A stretch of 64,000 nt of DNA, taken from the NCBI GenBank assembly GCA_963815965.1, contig CAWFIT010000003.1:13272-77271 (forward strand). The letters are read 5' to 3'. How positions within the stretch are numbered: position 1 is the stretch's first letter; each line of letters starts with the position of its first letter. This DNA is from DASVFB01 sp963815965. GTDB taxonomy: Bacteria > Actinomycetota > Thermoleophilia > Gaiellales > Gaiellaceae. The position numbers were made by a program, and so were the translations under genes. Under the pieces are notes generated by a model. That model had not been told where the DNA came from. It did no database searches and was given only the letters and a program-made list of their open reading frames with translations. This document shows positions 17,383 through 27,505 of this stretch, in pieces.

Positions 17383-18791
17383 GCTCGAACCCCGACCTGA
17401 ACGCCGCGGAAGCGGGCGGGACAGGTGCCGTGGGAGACGTGCGCGGCCTGGCCCGGCTGTCCCTTGCCGCAGTTCGTCAAGCCGTGCAGGCGCCATTCGT
17501 CACGGCCGGCGACCGCGTCCATCGAGCCCCAGAACTGCGGCGTGATGCCCGTGTAGGTCGCGTCTCGGAACATCCGGCCGAGCTTGCCGTCGACGATCTC
17601 CCACGCGACTTGTGTGCCGAACTGAAAGTTCAGTCGCTTGTCGTCGATCGACCAGCTCTTGTTCGTCTCGAGGAAGAGACCTTTCTCGACGCCGGCGATC
17701 AACTCCTCGAGCGACCCCTCGCCCGGCTCGAGGTGGAGGTTCGTCATGCGCACGAGCGGCATGCGGCCCCAGCCGTCGGCGCGCATCGAGCCGGGGAAGC
17801 CGACCTCGCGCGACCCGAGCCAGCCGACGAGCACCCCTTCGCGCACGATGGGCTGCGGCTTCGCCGGAACGCCCTCGTCGTCGAAGGCGAACGTGCCGAG
17901 CCCGCTCGGCGTCGTCGGGTCCGCGGTCACGTTCATGTGCTCCGACCCGTAGCGAAGCGAGTCGCGATCGCCGGGCTGGAGGAAGCTCGTTCCCGCGTAG
18001 GCGGCCTCGAAGCCGAGCACGCGGTCGAGCTCGGTCGGGTGCCCGACGGATTCGTGCAGCTGCAGCGTGACCTGCTCGGCGTCGATGACGACGTCCATCA
18101 CGCCTGCGGGGCATTCGGGTGCTTGTAAGAGCGCGGCGGCCTGCTCGCCGACGCGCGGCGCCTCGCGTGCGAGGCCGAGACCGACGACGAACTCCCAGCC
18201 GGCCTGGGCGCTGATGCCGCCGAACGCGCTCGGGTAGCTGCGGATCTGCGTGACGTCGTCGGCGACTGCGGTCGCGTCGATCCCGCCGCCGCACTCGACG
18301 ATCTCCTGGTCGATCTCCGAGCCCTCCGACGTCACGAGCACCTTTCGCTCGCGTTGCGCGCGCGCGTACGCCTCCGCCACCTTTACCTCCGGCCGCGCGA
18401 GTGCGCGCTCGGCCTCGAGGCAGAAGTCGATCTTCTCGCCGAGCGGGACGGAGAACGGATCGATCTCGACTTCAGTCTTGAAGCTCCCGCTCTGCGGCTC
18501 GAGCGGGGCGAGTTGCCTGCCGCCTCCGCCGGCCGCACGCGCGAACTCGCACGCACGCCGCGCGGCGTCCCGTGCCCCCTCGTCGGTCAGGCGCCGGTCG
18601 CCGGCGAAGCCCCAGGCGCCGTCGACGAGCACGCGGACGCCGATACCCTCGCTCTCGACGTCGGTGACCGACTCGACGTTTCCGTTCTTCGTCGCGACCG
18701 ACTGCGACCGGCGAAAGACGGTGCGTGCGTCCGCATATGTTGCGCCGCTGCCGAGAGCAGCGTCGACGGCGTTGCCGCAGAGGTCGCGCAT
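17379..18791 (-). CDS. tldD: TldD-family metalloprotease
   Basis: The 470-residue protein has the TldD zinc motif HESVGHPTELDR (HExxxH) followed by the glycine-rich strands SREVGFPGSMRADG and the C-terminal TNCGKGQPGQ cysteine segment characteristic of TldD. It is the catalytic subunit of the TldD-TldE protease. The ATG at 18791 is preferred over a GTG at 18824 because the latter would reach the tRNA gene promoter region; TAGCGT lies eight bases upstream. It overlaps the following pmbA-like gene by four bases. Confidence 0.92.
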   Translation of the reverse strand: MRDLCGNAVDAALGSGATYADARTVFRRSQSVATKNGNVESVTDVESEGIGVRVLVDGAWGFAGDRRLTDEGARDAARRACEFARAAGGGGRQLAPLEPQSGSFKTEVEIDPFSVPLGEKIDFCLEAERALARPEVKVAEAYARAQRERKVLVTSEGSEIDQEIVECGGGIDATAVADDVTQIRSYPSAFGGISAQAGWEFVVGLGLAREAPRVGEQAAALLQAPECPAGVMDVVIDAEQVTLQLHESVGHPTELDRVLGFEAAYAGTSFLQPGDRDSLRYGSEHMNVTADPTTPSGLGTFAFDDEGVPAKPQPIVREGVLVGWLGSREVGFPGSMRADGWGRMPLVRMTNLHLEPGEGSLEELIAGVEKGLFLETNKSWSIDDKRLNFQFGTQVAWEIVDGKLGRMFRDATYTGITPQFWGSMDAVAGRDEWRLHGLTNCGKGQPGQAAHVSHGTCPARFRGVQVGVRA

Positions 18792-18803
18792 GAGGCGTGA
18801 CGC

Positions 18804-18809
18804 TACACT
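18804..18809 (+). promoter_or_regulatory. Putative -10 element of the tRNA-Leu gene
   Basis: TACACT ends 15 bases before the mature tRNA 5' end. On the opposite strand a TAGCGT hexamer of the tldD start overlaps this site, so the two promoters may interfere. Confidence 0.35.
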
Positions 18810-18824
18810 TGGCCTCGCTCTCAC

Positions 18825-18910
18825 GCGCTGGTGGCGGAATTGGTAGACGCGCTAGGTTGAGGGCCTAGTGGCCGCTTTAGGCCGTGGAGGTTCAAGTCCT
18901 CTCCAGCGCA
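18825..18910 (+). tRNA. tRNA-Leu (anticodon GAG)
   Basis: An 86-nt class II tRNA folds fully: acceptor GCGCTGG/CCAGCGC, D arm GGCGGAATTGGTAGACGC, anticodon stem CTAGG/CCTAG with loop TTGAGGG (anticodon GAG at 18859-18861), a long variable arm, and a T arm GGAGGTTCAAGTCCTC. The discriminator is A and CCA is not encoded. It reads CUC codons. Confidence 0.97.
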
Positions 18911-18914
18911 TTCT

Positions 18915-19069
18915 CGGCCCGGCTTCGCCGGGCCGTCGTCGTTGAAAGTGCTTCGCACTTTCAACGAGAAGACCTGGACAGGCGCCCTTTGGGCGCGTGT
19001 CCATTTGGTGGCTGTCGGAGGTGGCTGCTTCGGCTTGGGTTGGTGAGCAGCCGGGCTAAGCCCGGCTGC
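18915..19069. repeat. Array of four strong inverted repeats between tRNA-Leu and lexA
   Basis: Four separate stem-loops occupy the space: 18915-18935 (9 bp, loop TTC), 18939-18967 (13 bp, perfect, loop TTC), 18975-19003 (12 paired bases with one mismatch, loop TTT) and 19047-19069 (10-11 bp, loop TAA). None is followed by a T-run. The first can serve as a terminator for the tRNA; the rest are not explained by the neighbouring genes. Confidence 0.75.
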
Positions 19070-19119
19070 CGGCGATTGGATTTGGTTTGACGTCGTCCGG
19101 AGGAGTCTCTAACGTTGTG

Positions 19120-19135
19120 GCGAACACACGTTCGC
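19120..19135. promoter_or_regulatory. LexA (SOS) box upstream of lexA
   Basis: The perfect palindrome GCGAACACACGTTCGC matches the actinobacterial/Gram-positive SOS consensus CGAACN4GTTCG and lies 20 bp before the lexA start, indicating autorepression. Confidence 0.9.
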
Positions 19136-19155
19136 AATCAACCTTTGGAGGCTAT

Positions 19156-19782
19156 GTGCTGACCGGTAGACAGCAGGAGATCTGGGACTTCCTGGTCGAC
19201 TACGTCGACCGGCACGGCTACCCGCCGACGGTGCGGGAGATCGGGGAGCGCGTTGGGCTCGCGTCGCCTTCGACCGTCCACGCGCACCTCGCGAACCTCG
19301 AGCGCGCTGGGTATCTCAAGCGCGACCCGACGAAGCCTCGCGCGCTCGAACTCACGGGCCTGCGCCGTCCCGACGCTCGCTCTGCCCGTGAGGACACGTC
19401 GCAGGCGCTGCCGCTCCTCGGCGACATCGCTGCCGGCGGGCCGCTGCTCGCCGAAGAGAACATCGAGGAGTACCTGGCCCTGCCCGAACAGCTCGTCGGC
19501 GCGGCGGACTTCATTCTCCGGGTCAAGGGCGATTCGATGATCGACGCGGGCATCCTCGACGGCGATCTTGTCGTCGTGCGCAAGTCCGATACCGCGGTGA
19601 ACGGCGACATCGTGGTCGCACTCGCGGGCGATGACGAGTCGGCGGACGAGGCGACCGTGAAGCGGTACTTCCGCGAGAGCGGCCGCGTCCGCCTGCAGCC
19701 CGAGAACGCCGCACTCGAGCCGATCTACGCGAAGCACGTCCAGATCCTCGGCAAGGTCGTGGGAGTGTTCCGCGCGCTGTGA
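19156..19782 (+). CDS. lexA: LexA repressor
   Basis: The 208-residue SOS repressor has an N-terminal winged helix (residues ~1-65, with GYPPTVREIG and the recognition helix SPSTVHAHL) and a C-terminal S24 protease domain. The self-cleavage bond is Ala93-Gly94 (IAAGGP), the nucleophile Ser127 (KGDSMID) and the general base Lys169 (ATVKRYF). The GTG at 19156 is chosen because GGAGG lies just upstream and because an earlier in-frame start would place the LexA box inside the coding sequence. It overlaps the next small gene as GTGA. Confidence 0.95.
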   Translation: MLTGRQQEIWDFLVDYVDRHGYPPTVREIGERVGLASPSTVHAHLANLERAGYLKRDPTKPRALELTGLRRPDARSAREDTSQALPLLGDIAAGGPLLAEENIEEYLALPEQLVGAADFILRVKGDSMIDAGILDGDLVVVRKSDTAVNGDIVVALAGDDESADEATVKRYFRESGRVRLQPENAALEPIYAKHVQILGKVVGVFRAL

Positions 19783-19979
19783 GCGTGGCGCCCTTGAATC
19801 GGACGCTGGAGCAGGAGCTGTTCGCGCTGCTCCGCGGCGCGAGCCTCGAGTGCCTGGTCTGCGGCGAGTTCGTCATGCATCGCCGCGGCGGGATCACGTG
19901 CCCGGAGTGCGGAATGACGCTGCGCCGCGACGAGCCGGCCACCGGATCGGCGCAGCAACTCGGTTCCAAGGCAGGGTGA
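19779..19979 (+). CDS. Small zinc-ribbon protein
   Basis: The 66-residue product contains two CxxC pairs (CLVCGE and CPECGM, ~20 residues apart) that form a zinc ribbon. The GTG start overlaps the lexA stop as GTGA, so it is probably co-transcribed and SOS-regulated. Function is unknown; a role in DNA damage response is only suggested by context. Confidence 0.8.
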   Translation: MSVAPLNRTLEQELFALLRGASLECLVCGEFVMHRRGGITCPECGMTLRRDEPATGSAQQLGSKAG

Positions 19980-19981
19980 AA

Positions 19982-20007
19982 GGGAGGGCCGGAGCACCGG
20001 CCCTCCC
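19982..20007. terminator. Bidirectional terminator hairpin
   Basis: A perfect 11-bp stem (GGGAGGGCCGG pairing with CCGGCCCTCCC, loop AGCA) sits between the convergent lexA unit and the M36 protease gene. Confidence 0.8.
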
Positions 20008-20042
20008 GTTACACCATCTGACCTCTTAGTTGGTCTTTGCCC

Positions 20043-23000
20043 CTAGCCGTCGACCGTCGCCGTGTCGCTGAACACCTGCAATTCGGTCGCGTGCACCTCG
20101 TTCGCACGCACGCTGGCGAGACAGTCGGCGTTGTTGGTCGGATCGTTGTCCTGGTCGCCTTGGTACGACGCCTGACCCGTGCACTGGTTCGTTCTCACGA
20201 CGAACTTCACGTGCGTTGCCGGCGGTCCTCCGTTGGCGTCGAAGTAGCGCAGCGTCATATCCGGAGTGACCGGCCGCGGATTGACGGACGGGAACGCGTT
20301 GCCCGGTGACTGCACGATCCTCGTCCAGCCCGCGTCGATCGTGCCGTCGCATGTCGGGTTGGCCGGCTTGCCGGCCGTGCACGCGTAGGCATCGAACGAG
20401 CGCAGCGCCGTGAACCGGTTGTTGCCCGGCACGAGCAGCGCCGAGACGCCGAGGCTGGCGACTTGCACAGGCTTCGTGGTGCCAAGGGCGACGACGACCC
20501 AGCGCCCCGCGACCGGCGCGCCCGTCTGTCCGTCGTTCGTCGACTCGGTGTCGTCGATGAGGTTCCCGAGGCCCGTGTTCGTTCCGAGCGTGTCGCCGGT
20601 GATCGTGGCGCCCTGCGCGGCCGACGCGTAGTTCGTTGCGAAGTGGATCGCGATGTTGCGCGTCTGGCCCGGCTGGAGGTTCGGCACCTTGAATCGGACG
20701 AAGCCGTAGCCGGGTGCGACGGCGACGAAGTTGTACGCCGTCCAGCGCTTCCCGACTGCGAGCGAGTTCGGCCCCGTCGGCACGAACTGCGCCGTGTCGT
20801 CGAGATTGCCCGTGGCATTCGTGCCGTCGCTGACGGTTGCCGGATCGGTGTCCGCGATCGGGGTCGACCGCGCCTCGTAGTCGCCGACGTAGATCTTCGC
20901 CTTCACCGGGCACCGCGGCGCCCTTGTCCTTCGTGTCGGCGGAGAAGTTGAGCGTCGCGTTGTTCGCCACCGGCGAGGAGAAGTCGGGCACCGGATTGGT
21001 GTCCGCGTTGCTGACGGTGTTCTGGAACTGGCCGAAGCCGCGCATCGCGAAGCCCTGCCAGAGCAGATCCTGGTTGGCGCCGCCGAAGCGGGCCAGGTCG
21101 GCGGCGAGCATCGCGTCGCGCGCCTGGATCATCGTCGGGTTGCGCGGCATCATGACCATCGCGTCGTAGTAGTCCTGGATCCACTGCCGGTCGCCCGGGC
21201 ACGCGCTCGGGGCGATCTGGCCACGGGCGCAGGCGACGTCCGTGGCCTCTCCGGGCGACGGGGTGCGCGAGAGGAACAGGTCACGGAGGTCCATCTGGAC
21301 CGCGATCCAGATCTCGCCGTCGGCGTGCACCTCCGGGCCGACGTTGTCGAAGCCGAAGTCGCCGTAGTTGAGCGGGTCGGTGTCGGGATTCTGGCCCGGC
21401 TTCGGGAACTCGCCGCCCATCGGTCGGCCCGCGAGGAAGTCGCGGATGCCGTTGTAGCCGTTGCCGGTGGCGTACGCGCCCTCGGTGTAGCGGTCGGCGC
21501 CCGCCGGGACCGGCAGGTGCAGCTCGTTGAAGGCCGCGAGCGCGTCGAAGTCGCCGAACGCCTCGCCCATCGCGCCGGCGGCGTTGCCCTGCCGGGCGCC
21601 GACGCCCTTGCCGATCATGCGGTTCTCGATCAGGTGGCCGTACTCGTGGCCGAAGACGGCGAAGTCGTAGGCGCCGTCCACGCACGGCGCGTAGAACGAG
21701 GCGGCCAGGGGCTGCCAGACGAACTGGTTCGTCGTCGGGTGGCGGCCGTCGGCGCCGGTGCCCATGTTCGCGTTGTCGCGGCTGTCCGGTGCGCGGCGCC
21801 CGACTGCGCGTTGCCGATCAGCCCGTCGTTGCGCGAGCGGCGCCGCGATCGTCGGACCGCCGGGCGGCGGCGACGGGTCGTTCGTCGTGACGCCGTTGTT
21901 GTACTGCTGCGCGTTCCAGTGCCCCTCGTCGAAGCCGAGGTAGTACGCCCAGTCGTGCATGACGTTGTGGCCGACGAACAGGGAAACCGTCGAGGCCTCG
22001 ATGTCGTTGCCGAGTCGGGTTCATCGCGGCGTTGACGTTGTTCGGGTTGCAGCCCGACGTGTACCAGGCGTCCGTGAAGGCCGGCTGGTAGTCGCGGGTC
22101 GCGCTCGTCGCCCGGACGAGAGCCGGGTTGCCGTAGACGCCGTGGTTCCCGCTCCACACCCGCGCGTCGTCGACGTTGTTGCCGATCGTCGCCGTCGTGC
22201 CCTGGTCGATGCCCGCGGAGTTGAGCTGGACGTCCCACGGGAACTTCGAGGCGACGCCTATCGGGTAGACCGTCGTCGCTGGGTCGTCGCTCGCGACCAC
22301 ATCGCATCCGGCAGTCGCCGTCCAGCAGAAGAGCGAGCGGCCGTCCGTGGTCGGATAGTTCCACGGGAAGGCGTTCAGGTCGTTGAACGGCATCGAGTGC
22401 CGCGGCGCCAACCAGGTCGGGTTGTCGGAGATGTAGTCGACCTGGCTCTGGCGGTAGAGGATGTCGCCGGTCTGTGCGTCGACGACGACCTCGTAGCTCT
22501 CCAGGTTGCCGCCGGCGTTCGTCGTGACGGTCGCGTCGTACGCGGCCCGGGCACCGTGGTGCGGGGTCGCGAAGACGGCCTTCTTGACGTGCTGCGGCTG
22601 CGAGAGCCCTTGCACGGCGAGCGTCGTCGCGCCCGCCTGCGTGCTCTGCGCCGCGATGTCGAGAAGCGAGGTGTTCACACCCGCGTCGTTCGCGGCCTGC
22701 GTCCACGCTTCGGCGGGCCCGAGCTCGACGTCGCCCGTCGCGTCGGCGCTTCCTCCGGTCAGGCTCGAAGACGCGTAGACGACGTTCCAGCCGTCGGCCT
22801 TCGAACCGACTAGCGCAACGGTCGCGACGCCGTCCGTCGACGCTACGCCGTCCGCCTGCTGGCGGAAGACGATCGCGTAGTCGTTCGTCGTGCCGACGAA
22901 CGGTTGCGACGTCACCGCGGCGAGGCTATCCGTCGAGTCGAGCCTGAACAGCGCCTTGTTCGCGTCGAGCCAGTTGCGCGCGGCCGACACGGCGTCGGGC

Positions 23001-23287
23001 GCCTGAAGTCCCTTGGCGACGTAGTTGCCGCTGTTGCTGACGGAAGACGCAACGCCGAACCGGTTCCAACTCACGTCCGCGCCGAGGGCGCTCGCGGCCG
23101 CGAGCTGATCCGCGGACGGCGCGACCGAGGCGCGCGAGTCGTAGTCGGGAAGAGCCGCCGGTGTGTGTCCCTCGATGTTGACGATTGCGCGGCCGGCAGA
23201 TGGAAGCGCCAGCGCGAGAGTCGACAGCCCCACGACCAGCGCGATGCAGAACAATCGCCCGCGCGTCGAGCACATGCGGATGTGCAT
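20043..23287 (-). CDS. Secreted fungalysin-type (M36) metalloprotease, frame broken by indels
   Basis: The reading frame of about 1080 codons encodes a signal peptide, a propeptide with PepSY/FTP-like repeats (to ~residue 300), a catalytic domain with the zinc motif FGHEYGHLIENRM and the downstream glutamate in GEAFGDFDA, and a beta-rich C-terminal extension. M36 enzymes are exported endopeptidases activated by propeptide removal. The ATG at 23287 follows a strong AAGGAGGGG. The frame shifts near 22015, twice within 21790-21835, and near 20913; homology continues smoothly across each, and each can be mended by one base. Because conserved genes nearby show the same defect, sequencing errors are as likely as true decay. 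Confidence 0.8.
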
Positions 23288-23352
23288 TTCCCCTCCTTAA
23301 ATTCATCCAGCCTGGGCGCGCGGGAGAGTAACGCTTGGCGAACTGGCGTGCG

Positions 23353-23718
23353 TCAGCTCGCCGGGACGACGATCGTGATGCGGAAACGTCGCGCTGCGAG
23401 CGTGCAGGCGTCGCAGTTCGGTCGTCCATACGCACGCACAGTGGCCGTGCCTCGAGCACGCGCGTCGATCCGCCACTCGCTGAAGCCCGGATCGATCAGG
23501 TACTCGACCGGAGTCAGGACGATCGCCCTCGAGCTCGGGCGTGGCGTGCTCCAGAGCCAACGGTTCGACAGTCGAAGGGTCGCGGTGGAGGCGCGGCCTA
23601 GTCGGAACGTCTTGCCTGAGTCGGCCTGTGTGATCGGGCGACGCATCGGGGTGGCACTTGCGCCGAGCACGCTGATCAGTCCGACGGCAACTGTGACCAG
23701 GACCGCGATCCTGCGCAT
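23353..23718 (-). CDS. Small secreted protein, possibly inhibitor-like
   Basis: The 121-residue protein begins with a signal peptide (MRRIAVLVTVAVGLISVLG) followed by a compact beta-rich domain (FRLGRASTATLRLSNRWLW, then DPGFSEWRIDARARGTATV and RRFRITIVV). The pattern is reminiscent of immunoglobulin-like chagasin-type inhibitors but the diagnostic NPTTG motif is not seen, so this is tentative. It lies 65 bp upstream of the M36 protease on the same strand. TATAAG is placed six bases before the ATG, suggesting a leaderless transcript. Confidence 0.65.
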   Translation of the reverse strand: MRRIAVLVTVAVGLISVLGASATPMRRPITQADSGKTFRLGRASTATLRLSNRWLWSTPRPSSRAIVLTPVEYLIDPGFSEWRIDARARGTATVRAYGRPNCDACTLAARRFRITIVVPAS

Positions 23719-23724
23719 GGTTCT

Positions 23725-23730
23725 CTTATA
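23725..23730 (-). promoter_or_regulatory. Putative leaderless -10 element for the small secreted protein
   Basis: TATAAG on the minus strand is followed by six bases and then the ATG; there is no ribosome-binding site. Confidence 0.45.
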
Positions 23731-23763
23731 GCGAGCCTGCGGATTTGCAAACACCGAGCGAGG

Positions 23764-23769
23764 TACAAT
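23764..23769 (+). promoter_or_regulatory. -10 element of the RNase P RNA gene
   Basis: TACAAT is followed by six bases and then the first paired base of P1 of the RNA at 23776. This calibrates the -10 to +1 distance used elsewhere in the window. Confidence 0.55.
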
Positions 23770-23773
23770 TTGG

Positions 23774-24124
<351 letters not shown>

Positions 24125-24127
24125 CGG

Positions 24128-24153
24128 AAAAAGCCTCGGCAACGGGGCTTTTT
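24128..24153 (+). terminator. Rho-independent terminator of rnpB
   Basis: An 11-bp stem (AAAAAGCCTCG with CGGGGCTTTTT, one G-T pair) closed by a GCAA tetraloop runs into a T tract. Confidence 0.9.
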
Positions 24154-24177
24154 CTATGCCTCTGCTAGACAACGGAC

Positions 24178-25422
24178 ATGCCTCAGCGGTCGGCAGTCGC
24201 ACTTCTCGCGGTGCTCGCACTCGCGGGCTGCGGGCACTCGCGGTCGGTGCAGACGAGTACCGCTACGCGGTCGGTCACGACTACGGTCACGCGCACTGTG
24301 ACGACGACGGTGCCGCGCGCAGGAGCGCCCGTGCCCACGCCGGTGCCCGCGCCCGCGCCCGCGCGAAGACTCGTGGTCGGCGCCGTCGAGGACGAGGCGA
24401 AGTTCGCCCCGACCGACGCGGACGCGAGTGCGCACATGGCGCGGGCGAGAGATGCCGGCTTCCGCGCAATCGCGTTCAGCGCCTTCTGGCGACCGCCGCT
24501 TCGCGAGCTACCCAAGGTGGAGCGTGATGCGTTGCGGCGTGCAGCGCGGGCCGCTGTCGCCGCGTCGATCACGCCGATAGTCGACGTCGCCCAGTTCGGC
24601 GGCGATACGCCGTTGACGGATGCGGAGCGCGAGGAGTTCGCGTCGTTCGCCGCGTCGGTCCCGCGCCTCGTGCCGCAGGTCGAGCACGTCGTCGTCGGCA
24701 ACGAGCCGAACACGAACCTCTTCTGGAGACCACAGTTCGACGCGTCCGGCGGAGACGTGGCCGCTCAGGCCTACGAGCGCCTGCTCGCGCGGAGCTACGA
24801 CGCAATCAAGGCGTTCGCGCCGAACGTCGAGGTGATCGGCGGCGGCCTCGCCGCGCGCGGCACCGACCGTCCCCGTGGGAAGCGGCCGACACATTCGCCG
24901 ACGGCTTTCATCCGCGACCTCGGCGACGCCTATCGCGCGAGCGGCCGGTCGCTCCCGCTCATGGACGCGTTCTCGATCCACGTGTACGGCGAGTCGTCTC
25001 ATGTCCCGCCGACGCATCCGCACCCGTTCGGCAGCACGATCGGCATCGCCGACTACGACAGGCTGGTGCGCCTGCTCCGCGAGGCACTCGGCCGCACAAC
25101 GCCCGTCGTGTACGGCGAGTACGGCGTCAACACGACGATCCCGCCTGGAGAGGAAGCGGCCTATACCGGCAGCCAGGTCGACTCGAAGCATCCGGTCGAC
25201 GCGTCGACGCAGGCCCGCTTCTACTCGCAGGCGATCGCACTCGCGGCCTGCCAGCCGCTCGTCGAGATGCTCCTCTTCTTCCACGTCACGGACGAGCCCC
25301 AACTCGAGCACTTCCAGACCGGCATGTACTACGCCGACCGAGCTCCGAAACCAGGGCTCGATCAGGTGGCGCAGACCGCCGACGCCGCGGCGGCCGGGAC
25401 CGTTCCGTGCCCCCGCCGCTAG
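24178..25422 (+). CDS. Lipoprotein with glycoside-hydrolase (clan A-like) TIM barrel
   Basis: The 414-residue protein has a lipoprotein signal (ALLAVLALAGC), a threonine/proline-rich linker (residues ~25-65) and a TIM-barrel domain. Two glutamates in family-typical contexts are visible: VVVGNEPNTN, resembling the acid/base strand-4 motif, and VVYGEYGVNT, resembling the strand-7 nucleophile. This suggests a cell-surface retaining glycosidase of clan GH-A; the exact family and substrate are not assigned. The gene stands alone downstream of rnpB. Confidence 0.7.
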   Translation: MPQRSAVALLAVLALAGCGHSRSVQTSTATRSVTTTVTRTVTTTVPRAGAPVPTPVPAPAPARRLVVGAVEDEAKFAPTDADASAHMARARDAGFRAIAFSAFWRPPLRELPKVERDALRRAARAAVAASITPIVDVAQFGGDTPLTDAEREEFASFAASVPRLVPQVEHVVVGNEPNTNLFWRPQFDASGGDVAAQAYERLLARSYDAIKAFAPNVEVIGGGLAARGTDRPRGKRPTHSPTAFIRDLGDAYRASGRSLPLMDAFSIHVYGESSHVPPTHPHPFGSTIGIADYDRLVRLLREALGRTTPVVYGEYGVNTTIPPGEEAAYTGSQVDSKHPVDASTQARFYSQAIALAACQPLVEMLLFFHVTDEPQLEHFQTGMYYADRAPKPGLDQVAQTADAAAAGTVPCPRR

Positions 25423-25540
25423 AGCATTAGCCGCGGGGCGGTTATGCTTGCACCAAGCGCCAACGACCAAGGAGTGGAAATGCGCGCAGCTTCATGTCCA
25501 TCGAGAAGGCCTTTTTTGACCTATCTGGAGGGTATGACGC

Positions 25541-27482
25541 TTGCTTCGCACAACGCTCAACTTGGGAATTCTGGCGCATGTAGACGCCGGTAAGACAACT
25601 CTCACCGAACGGCTGCTTTACGGCGCCGGCGTCATCGCCGAGATCGGAAGCGTCGACAAGGGGACGACGCAGACCGATTCGCTCGCGCTCGAGCAGCAAC
25701 GCGGCATCACGATCAAGTCGGCCGTTGTCTCGTTCGCGATCGACGACGTCACCGTCAATCTGATCGACACGCCCGGCCACCCCGACTTCATCGCCGAGGT
25801 CGAGCGCGTCCTGAGCGTCCTGGACGGCGCCGTGCTCGTGATCTCCGCCGTCGAAGGCGTACAGCCGCAGACTCGGATCCTGATGCGCGCCCTTCAGCGG
25901 CTACGCATCCCAACGCTCATGTTCGTGAACAAGATCGACCGAGGCGGCGCCGACTGCGAGCGCGTGCTCCGCGAGATCCAGGACAAGCTGACGCCGGCGG
26001 CGGTGGCGATGACCTCCGCCGGCGACGAGGGCGGCCGCGCCGCCTCCGTGACGCCGCACCCCATCGACGACGCCGACTTCGAGTCGCGCCTGGTCGGCGT
26101 GCTCGCGGACGACGATGACGAGTTGGTGCGCCAGTATCTCGACGACGACACGACGGTTTCGTCGCGGCGACTGCGCGAGCGCGCTCGCGGCGCAGACGAG
26201 AAAGTCACGCGTCCACCCTGTCTTCTGCGGCTCGGCGCTCACCGGCGCCGGCGTCGACACGCTTACGGGCGGCATCGCGGAGTTGCTGCCGACCAGCTCC
26301 GGCGACGACACCGGACCGCTCTCGGGGCTCGTCTTCAAGATCGAGCGCGGCCCCTCCGGCGACCGGATCGCCTACGCGCGCATGTTCTCCGGCACCGTCC
26401 ACACACGCGACCGCGTGCACTTCGGCCGCGACGGAGAAGCCAAGGTGACGGCAATCAAGGTCTTCGACGACGGAACCGAGGCCCAGCGCCCGTCGGTCTC
26501 GGCCGGCGAGATCGCGAAGGTCTGGGGCCTCGGCGGTGTTCAGATCGGCGACAGCATCGGCGACGCTGACCGGGCGATGCCGCATGAGTTCCCGCCGCCG
26601 ACGCTGGAGTCGGTCGTCGCGCCTCGAGATCTCGGCGAGCGACAGCAGCTTCGCGTCGCGCTCACGCAGCTTGCCGAGCAGGACCCGCTGATCAACGTTC
26701 GACAAGACGACTCGCGCCAAGAGTTGTCCGTGTCGCTCTACGGCGAAGTCCAGAAAGAGGTCATCCAGGCGACGCTCGCAACCGACTACGGCCTCGACGT
26801 GACTTTCCGCGAGACGACGCCGATCTACATCGAGCGCCCGATCGCTACCGGCGAGGCCATCGAAGCCCTGCACGCGGAGACGAACCCGTTCAACGCCACG
26901 ATCGCGTTCCGTGTCGATCCGGCGCCGCCCGGCTCCGGGATCGAATTCGGGCTGCAGGTCGATCCGCTGACGGCGCCGCTCTACGTCTACAAGACGCTCG
27001 AGAGCTTCGCGGCGCACATGGACGAGTACGTCCGCCACACGCTGCAGGAGGGACTCCACGGATGGCAGGTGAGCGACTGCACGGTGACGATGACTCGCTG
27101 CGACTACAGCATCGCGGACGGTCCACCGTCACGCCGTGGACCGACGAGCACGGCGGCCGACTACCGCAAGCTCACGCCGTTGGTTCTCATGCAGGCGCTC
27201 ACGCACGGAGGCACGGTGGTCTGCGAGCCGACGGTGCACGTTGTCCTCGAGATTCCTGCGGACACGATCGGCGCCGTCATTGCCGCTGTAGCGCGGCTCG
27301 GTGGAGCCGTCGAGACGCCGTCACTGCGGGGTGACCTCGCAGTCGTCGAGACGGTTCTGCCCGAAGGGCGTGCACGTGACCTCCAGCGGCAGCTGTCCGG
27401 GCTGACGCGCGGCGAGGGCGTACTCGAGTCGGCGTTCGCTGGCTACGAGCCGGTGATCGGCGAGCAGCCGAGCCGCCGCTGA
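25541..27482 (+). CDS. OtrA/TetM-like ribosomal-protection GTPase, one frameshift
   Basis: An EF-G-like protein of ~647 residues: G1 LAHVDAGKTTLTE, the DSLALEQQRGITIKS switch, G3 DTPGHPDF, G4 NKIDRGG, then VHPVFCGSALTGAGVD and EF-G domains III-V, with a C-terminus like Tet ribosomal-protection proteins, which release tetracycline from the ribosome. The N-terminus is closest in style to actinobacterial OtrA. A TTG start follows GGAGGG; an out-of-frame ATG at 25534 is not used. One extra base around 26176-26182 breaks the frame between RRLR and ALAAQTR. Chromosomal relatives in producers or soil bacteria may have other ribosomal roles. Confidence 0.85.
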
Positions 27483-27505
27483 GCCGGTTCAGCCACGATG
27501 CGTCC

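Noticed and set aside
25534..25560. ATG at 25534 as the start of the OtrA-like gene
   Set aside because: It is out of frame with the GTPase domain; the TTG at 25541 is in frame and has GGAGGG at good distance.
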